DNA from: a virus
Virus record (IMG/VR): IMGVR_UViG_3300028840_005657
Coordinates: 1-34,107 of that record
DNA: 34,107 bases
Reading direction: 5' to 3' (one strand)
The notes under the pieces: generated by a model
The model's database searches: none
What the model was told of the DNA's origin: nothing
What the model saw: only the letters and a program-made list of their open reading frames with translations
Position numbers and translations under genes: made by a program
Shown: one piece after another, positions 29,133 through 34,107 of the stretch
Numbering within the stretch: position 1 is the first letter of the stretch
Layout: the number at the start of each line of letters is the position of its first letter

Positions 29133-29858
29133 ATGGCGGTAATTAAAAAACAACTAAGCAAGATATTAGAGGAAGGCGATACGGGATTCGGTATTTTAAT
29201 TGAACATGATGCTGGATACATCAACTCCGAACTCAATAAAAATATGCTCAACGAGAATTTCGAGTTGAAGCCGAACGAACCCGTATTAATTAACTGTATT
29301 TTGCAGAAATGGGGTGTAAAAAATAAGAATGGTCGTATCTACCCCAAAGAAGTATTGGTTCCGCAGGTAAATGAATACGAACAACTCGTTAATTCAAACA
29401 GTGCCGTATCTGAAGCTGACCACCCTGATTCAAGTATAATTTCATTACAGAACATCTCACACATGATTACTAAAATGTGGTGGGGAAAAGGTGACCAAGA
29501 AAATGTGTTGTTTGGTCAATTGAAACTTATCGTATCGCCCGGGTACATCAACATGGGTATCGTTTCCGTAATTGGTGATAAAATCGTTCTTTATCTTCAG
29601 AATAAAATCAAATTGGGGATTTCAAGTCGTGGTGTCGGAACGCTTAAAGAAATTAATGGTGAAAACCTTGTTCAAGACGATTTTGAACTAATTGGTTTTG
29701 ACTTGGTGGCTACACCATCAACCCCCGGGGCGTACTTATTCCCAGAAAAGAAGGGTGAGATTAGTTTTGGTGAGAATTACGTGAAGAACGAAAACGGCAT
29801 ATTACTTAAGGAAGACGAAAGTAAAATCGTTACCGCTATCAATAAATTCCTGTTATAA
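29133..29858 (+). CDS. gp21: Prohead core protease, T4 gp21-like
   Basis: 241 aa. Serine protease that cleaves prohead proteins at (L/I)xE-type sites in T4. VSEADHP (His97) and KLGISSRGVGTL (Ser164/165) match the catalytic His and Ser motifs of the gp21 (herpesvirus-assemblin-fold) family; a late acidic segment (DDFELIGFDLVATPS) is also typical. It carries its own MLNENF site at about residues 38-43, consistent with self-cleavage. It lies directly before the scaffold and capsid genes, in T4 order. Its specificity probably explains the [L/V]NE sites throughout this window. Confidence 0.9.
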   Translation: MAVIKKQLSKILEEGDTGFGILIEHDAGYINSELNKNMLNENFELKPNEPVLINCILQKWGVKNKNGRIYPKEVLVPQVNEYEQLVNSNSAVSEADHPDSSIISLQNISHMITKMWWGKGDQENVLFGQLKLIVSPGYINMGIVSVIGDKIVLYLQNKIKLGISSRGVGTLKEINGENLVQDDFELIGFDLVATPSTPGAYLFPEKKGEISFGENYVKNENGILLKEDESKIVTAINKFLL

Positions 29859-29945
29859 AAACGCATAAGATAATTATAAAAAATTGGATATACAAGAAAA
29901 TTGGGTGAGATTTTATAAAAAATAACACTTTTTCGTAACGAGAAT

Positions 29946-29953
29946 GTATTTAT
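29946..29953 (+). promoter_or_regulatory. Late-promoter-like motif GTATTTAT
   Basis: ATGTATTTATATAAAAAT, 37 nt before the ATG at 29991. Probably drives scaffold and capsid genes together. Confidence 0.55.
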
Positions 29954-29990
29954 ATAAAAATTATAGTATTAGATACGACATTTTAAGAAC

Positions 29991-31547
29991 ATGAAAGACG
30001 ATAAAAAATCATCAGTAATTAAAGAGGCTCTCATTGAATTCAATGAAATTCAGGAAGCTGCTGTTGCTAATGCTAAAAAAAATTTAGCTGAAACATATCC
30101 TGAGAAGTTCAACGAACTTTTGAAGGAAGAAATAAATAAAAATAAAAAGACAAAAGAGTCTTATAAAAAAATAGACGAAAATAAAGAGACTGAGAAGTTA
30201 GAAGAGTCTGAAACAAACAAAGAATCTGTTATGAAAGAAACTAAAGAGACCAAAAAGGTTATTAAAGAAGGTGAAGTGAAAAAGGAGAGTGACCCTTTTG
30301 AAGAAAAAGCACCTGAATCTGGACCAGACGTTGTAAAAGAAGAACGTGAAAAGGATTTCATGGGAGACGTTGAAGCCGACACTCCTAATAAAGAAGAACC
30401 AGTAGATGGTGACGCTTTTGTCGAAAAAATTACTACAAAGCAAGACACTCTTGCAAACAAAACTTCGGTAAAAGAAGAATTTGACATGACAGAAATGGAC
30501 GCAAGTGCCGTAGGTACTGCGCTCGAAAACGCTGAAGAAGATGACGAAGTTATCACTATGGATGAAATTGAAGAAGAAATCTCTGCAATGAATGAGATTG
30601 AAGCTATCAATACCAATCCTAAGAGTGGTAAAGACGATGGCATCGCTTATGACAAACTCGTTAGTATGAAAAATCAGATTGACGAAATGATTCAAAGTAT
30701 TGGCGAACAAAAGCAACAGGGTGGCAAGCAAAGCATCCCCGGGCGTGAATCAGGTGGTCCTACCACAGCAATGATTGACGAGGAAGAAGTTGCAGAACAA
30801 AAAAATCAAGGTGGTAAGCAAAGCATCCCCGGGCGTGAGTCAGGCGGTCCTACCACAGCAATGATTGACGAGGAAGAAATTACTGACTCTGATGTCGAAG
30901 CAGTTCTTGGTGCTCCAGCAATGGAAGAACAAGAAGTTGAAGAAAATATTCAACACACCCAAACACATTCAAATGCAAGGCAAGTAGGTGCTAATGACAA
31001 TACCAATTACGGTAAAGAAAAGAGACTACGTGCAGCAATGAAGAATGAGGGTGAAACAAAGATTAGTAGTTTGATTAGCGAAAACAAAAGTTTGACAAAG
31101 AAATTAAACGAAACTAAGAAATACAAGCAGTCAGTGACTACGTTAGTAGAACAATACAAGTCTGCAATTGAAAAGTATCGTGACCAATTAAAGGAAATGG
31201 CAACATTCAATACCAATTTAGCGCATGTAAATAACCTATTGGTGAATGAAAGTCTTGCTTTAACTCAAGAAGATAAGATTAAGATTATCAACGAGTTCAA
31301 AAAGGTAGATACAATAGCTGAATCACAGGAAAAGTATAAGAGCATTCTTTCAGAAATGAAGACAAGCAAACCTACTTTAACTGAAAGCATTGAAGGTAAG
31401 GTGAGTGCTTCTGTAGCACCTTCTTCAAAGCAAAGTCTTGAGGAAGCTAAAGAAGTAACTGCATACAAAGATAACGAGCATGTTAATAAGATGCTGAAAT
31501 TAATTGAGTATGCTGAGAACAGAGGTAAGAAATCTTTGAACTCATAA
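29991..31547 (+). CDS. Prohead scaffold/core protein, gp22-like by position
   Basis: 518 aa between protease and major capsid genes, the T4 place of the major scaffold protein gp22. Very charged (Lys/Glu) and helical. Acidic centre with two copies of a 30-aa repeat (residues about 243-302). The C-terminal half has a coiled coil (about 350-420: KISSLISENKSLTKKLNETKKYKQ...) with KLNET, LVNES and LTESI sites suited to protease destruction of the scaffold. Assignment rests on position and composition, since scaffolds are poorly conserved. Confidence 0.75.
   Translation: MKDDKKSSVIKEALIEFNEIQEAAVANAKKNLAETYPEKFNELLKEEINKNKKTKESYKKIDENKETEKLEESETNKESVMKETKETKKVIKEGEVKKESDPFEEKAPESGPDVVKEEREKDFMGDVEADTPNKEEPVDGDAFVEKITTKQDTLANKTSVKEEFDMTEMDASAVGTALENAEEDDEVITMDEIEEEISAMNEIEAINTNPKSGKDDGIAYDKLVSMKNQIDEMIQSIGEQKQQGGKQSIPGRESGGPTTAMIDEEEVAEQKNQGGKQSIPGRESGGPTTAMIDEEEITDSDVEAVLGAPAMEEQEVEENIQHTQTHSNARQVGANDNTNYGKEKRLRAAMKNEGETKISSLISENKSLTKKLNETKKYKQSVTTLVEQYKSAIEKYRDQLKEMATFNTNLAHVNNLLVNESLALTQEDKIKIINEFKKVDTIAESQEKYKSILSEMKTSKPTLTESIEGKVSASVAPSSKQSLEEAKEVTAYKDNEHVNKMLKLIEYAENRGKKSLNS
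30717..30880 (+). repeat. 90-nt tandem duplication in the scaffold gene
   Basis: QGGKQSIPGRESGGPTTAMI occurs twice with period 90 nt (copies start 30717 and 30807). Only a few silent changes separate the copies over the shared part. Confidence 0.9.
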
Positions 31548-31590
31548 GAAGCAAAAAAATAAATTAGAAAATTTAAAATACATAAATAAA

Positions 31591-33266
31591 ATGGGATTTT
31601 TAATGGAAAGTGCGGAAGTTGGTAACATTGGTTTAAAGCAACTCCGTGAACAAAGAGAAATAACAACTAATCGTTGGGAAAAGATTGGTCTGTTAGAAGG
31701 ATTGGAAGGAAACGTTAAAGAAAACTGCGCTCAATTATTTGAGAACCAGTTGTCTCACATGGTTAATGAGTCTTCAGACTCAAGTAACAGTGGACAGTTC
31801 GAAACCGTTGCTTTTCCAGTAATCCGAAGAGTATTTGCTAAATTGTTAGCGCACTTAACCTACCTATTGGTAAGTTATATTATATCAACCCAAAAGCAAG
31901 TGTTAGGGTTGACTCACTCGGTCCAACTTGGAACGAGCAAGCAGAAGGCTACCATACTTCACCTGACGGTGCGTATGGAAACGCTGCTGACAAAGCTGCT
32001 AACGAGAGAACAATGTTCGAAGACCGTTCATTATATGATAGCTTTTATGCTACTAAGTATGATGAAGAAGGAACTTCATTATTTGACCGTTCGAAAGGTG
32101 ACATCACTGTTGTAACTGGTGCAACTACTGCTCAGACTACTGGCTTTATTGGTGTCGAGAAATTCGTTGAATTATGGGTTGGTGGAATTTATTCTACTGA
32201 AGCTGGTAAATTAGTTGGACCTACTGGTGTTCCTATGGACACTGAGAGTTTCTTAGCAGGTTTAAAAGTCGTTGCGGACATTGATTTGACTGCTCCAAGT
32301 CCTTATGCTGATGCAACTATCACTGCTGGTGACAGCATTCCTTATAACGTTAAGGTTCAGAAGTACGGACAAGCAATTGTTAATGAGGACGGTGTTCTTA
32401 AGATTCTTGTTGACCTTCAGTACGCAGGAACTAACGGTTACCAACCACTTAGTGGTGCAAGTGACCCTACGTTTACTGTTACATACAGAACGTATTCAGA
32501 CCTTGAGGAAGACTCAAGAATGGCTGAAGTTACATTCCAATTAGACCAAGTTACTGTTTCTGTTGAAACACGTAAAATGCGTGCTATGTGGACACCTGAA
32601 TTGGCACAAGACGTGTCAGCATTCCATAACATTGATGCTGAAGCAGAACTTACTGCTTTATTGTCAGAGCAAATGGCTGCTGAGATTGACCGTGAGATTC
32701 TACGTGACCTTCGTAGAGGTGCTGCTTGGACTGCTCGTTGGGACTATAACGGACTCCGTAAGCAAGGTAGTACAAATCAATACTACGGTGTACAGAAGGA
32801 CTGGAATCAGACATTGGTTACTAAAATCAACCAGATTTCAGCACAAATTCACAAGGCAACCCTTCGTGGTGGCGCATCTTGGGTAGTTGTTTCTCCTGAA
32901 GTATCTGCTGTATTTGATGACCTTGAGTATTTCCACGTATCTAATGCTGCTCCAGAGCAGGATAAGTACAACATGGGTATTGAGAAAATCGGTACTTTAA
33001 GTGGACGTTACTTAGTATATCGTGACCCTTATTCACCTGCTAACACAGTGCTTATTGGTCATAAAGGAACAAGTATCTTGGAAACAGGTTACATCTACGC
33101 TCCTTACGTACCTATGCAGTTAACTCCTGTAATGTACAATCCATTCGACTTCACTCCGATTCGTGGTATCATGACTCGTTATGCTAAGAAGATGGTATTG
33201 AACAGATATTACGGTAGAATCTACTGTGACGGTCTTCAGACTTTCGGAATTGGTGACTTAGTGTAA
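31591..33266 (+). CDS. gp23: Major capsid protein, T4 gp23-like, with an internal frame break
   Basis: The reading starts at ATG 31591 (MGFLMESAEVGNIG) in one frame up to about 31850 (PVIRRVFAKLLA) and continues from 31857 in another frame (NLPIGKLYYINPKASVRVDSLG...) to the stop at 33266. Both halves look like gp23: candidate cleavage site HMVNESS near residue 58, RR.F..L(L/I)A before the break, and a C-terminal NRYYGRIYCDGLQ region. At the join 5 nt stand where T4-type proteins have about 27 nt (a DI..VQPM-like segment), so about 22 nt appear to be missing. Followed by a terminator. Assembly error or true mutation cannot be told apart here. Confidence 0.88.
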
Positions 33267-33290
33267 TCAATAACCTGATATAAATAAGGA

Positions 33291-33317
33291 AAAGGGGTGC
33301 TTCGGCATCCCTTTTTT
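33291..33317 (+). terminator. Intrinsic terminator after the capsid gene
   Basis: AAAGGGGTGC-TTCG-GCATCCCTTTTTTG: a stem with a UUCG tetraloop and a U tract, 25 nt after the stop. Confidence 0.92.
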
Positions 33318-33328
33318 GTTTTCTAAAA

Positions 33329-33336
33329 CTATTTAT
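33329..33336 (+). promoter_or_regulatory. Late-promoter-like motif CTATTTAT
   Basis: AACTATTTATATATG, 7 nt before the ATG at 33344. Confidence 0.5.
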
Positions 33337-33343
33337 ATATGAT

Positions 33344-33850
33344 ATGAAAAAGATATTGTTTTGTTTAATAGGGTTGTTGTTATCGATAAGCGTTTTCGCT
33401 CAATCAGAAGCACCAGAAAAAAGAATATATGAAGATTTAGGTGTTGTTAGGATTGAAAAACCTCAAGGCGTTGTTGCTGTTGGTGCGTACATTACTATTG
33501 AAAAGGAATATATTTATGACCACGTGCAAAATAATATCAGAGAAGTAAAACAAGAAGTATACAATAAGAAAAGGTACGAAGAAGAACTTGACCCCGAAAT
33601 GGTATATCATTACGAAGTCTATTTCGTTAGTAGGTCAGTCTTTGATGGTGACACAACAAGTACTTGGATAGAGGGTTTAAAGATATTCGTTGATGGAGAA
33701 CAACAATTAATAAAACAGTTCCCAGATGGATTTATGAAATCCATAAAAACAGAACCAACACTTGTATATACGCATCATTCCGAAAGTGATGATGTGTATT
33801 TTAATATCGAATGGGAAAAAATAGTATATGAACCGAGAATTCGTAAATAA
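33344..33850 (+). CDS. Secreted protein of unknown function (168 aa)
   Basis: Residues 1-20 (MKKILFCLIGLLLSISVFAQ) are a typical Bacteroidota signal peptide ending FAQ. The mature part is beta-rich and charged (VVRIEKPQGVVAVGAYITIEK, TSTWIEGLKIFVDGEQQ). No domain recognised. Together with the TonB-domain protein it is one of two phage proteins with host-style export signals. Overlaps the next ORF by 23 nt if that gene starts at 33828. Confidence 0.7.
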   Translation: MKKILFCLIGLLLSISVFAQSEAPEKRIYEDLGVVRIEKPQGVVAVGAYITIEKEYIYDHVQNNIREVKQEVYNKKRYEEELDPEMVYHYEVYFVSRSVFDGDTTSTWIEGLKIFVDGEQQLIKQFPDGFMKSIKTEPTLVYTHHSESDDVYFNIEWEKIVYEPRIRK

Positions 33851-34107
33851 ATTAATTAAGGGTCTCTGGAAGATACTGAAAAATATTAAAATTGTAAGGA
33901 AAAACAAAAAAATGGGAACAACAGGAAACACGCAACCAACACCAGAATCAAAACAAGTTACTATTGGTGCAAGTACACAAGTTGTCTTCACAATTAAAGG
34001 TTTTATCGCTACGATTTTAAGTATTCTCGGTATTTTTGCGAGTTTTTATTTCATTGTGGTAGTGCCAAAAATAAATGACGCTCAAAAATTTCAAGAAAAA
34101 CTCTACG
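33828..34107 (+). CDS. Membrane protein, N-terminal part (runs off window)
   Basis: Open from ATG 33828 to the window end. A second in-frame ATG at 33912 (MGTTGNTQPTPES) is preceded by AAGGA at a reasonable distance and may be the true start. It contains one transmembrane helix (GFIATILSILGIFASFYFIV) followed by a charged segment. No family recognised from the fragment. Confidence 0.55.
   Translation, partial: MNREFVNKLIKGLWKILKNIKIVRKNKKMGTTGNTQPTPESKQVTIGASTQVVFTIKGFIATILSILGIFASFYFIVVVPKINDAQKFQEKLY

Noticed and set aside
30161-30731. Minus-strand ORFs opposite the scaffold gene
   Set aside because: Ser/Phe-rich mirror images of a Glu/Lys-rich gene; no start signals or homology. The same applies to minus-strand ORFs at 12080-12361 and 15489-15974.
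31841-31866. Programmed frameshift or T4 gene 60-type translational bypass in the capsid gene
   Set aside because: No slippery heptamer or take-off/landing signal. Residues are missing rather than inserted, so skipping cannot restore the protein.
31591-32115. A separate 174-aa protein from 31591
   Set aside because: Only the first ~87 residues look like capsid; after 31857 this frame is non-homologous while another frame gives a capsid-like sequence.

Overview
The window is an AT-rich segment of a large T4-like (myovirus-type) phage genome whose host is most likely a member of the Bacteroidota. Phage identity rests on a T4-order head module: large terminase (gp17-like), portal (gp20-like), prohead protease (gp21-like), scaffold and major capsid protein (gp23-like). 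Host assignment rests on three things: promoters of the Bacteroidota form TTTG-N19-TAnnTTTG before both tRNA arrays, secreted proteins with signal peptides ending in FAQ/IAQ, and a TonB C-terminal-domain protein.

Layout. 1-660 is the start of an RmlD-like nucleotide-sugar reductase (minus strand). 719-1711 and 6366-7352 are two minus-strand RNA arrays. Array 1 has Asp and Glu tRNAs plus two unusual structured RNAs. Array 2 has Pro, His and Gln tRNAs plus degenerate tRNA-like units. Between them lie a capsid-targeted protein, the TonB-domain protein, an operon of small basic proteins ending in a cREC-domain protein, and an ADP-ribosyltransferase-like (ART) protein. 7848-11875 holds two unknown genes and a minus-strand operon (LamG-type structural protein, second ART-like protein, zinc ribbon). 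12011-17345 holds probable prohead/internal proteins, a nucleotidyltransferase and small unknowns. 17481-33266 is the head module, interrupted by a minus-strand baseplate-hub-like protein and lysozyme-like protein and by a membrane PAS-domain protein. The end holds two secreted or membrane proteins.

The strongest candidate for a new system is control of the tRNA arrays. Each array is preceded by a host-type promoter, a short leader ORF beginning MKNL(M/V)N, and an intrinsic terminator whose 5' arm can instead pair with a segment inside the leader ORF. That is the layout of classical amino-acid-operon attenuation. The leader of the Pro/His/Gln array has a run of Gln, Pro and His codons (9 of 11 residues). 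The leader of the Asp/Glu array has Asp-Asp-Ala-Glu-Glu. The sequences differ but the mutually exclusive pairings are kept. This suggests phage tRNA arrays that switch on when ribosomes stall for the very tRNAs the array supplies.

The arrays are odd in themselves. Isoacceptors are grouped by amino acid in genetic-code order, and three tRNAs have a long class II variable arm together with Glu, Gln or Pro anticodons.

A second theme is capsid-packaged effectors. Several proteins start with a short segment ending in [L/V]NE or LGE, matching the (L/I)xE-type cleavage motif of T4 prohead proteases. They include both ART-like proteins, reminiscent of T4 Alt. A TATTTATA motif, the reverse complement of the T4 late promoter core TATAAATA, sits in the sense orientation before most virion genes. 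The capsid gene has an internal frame break consistent with about 22 missing bases.
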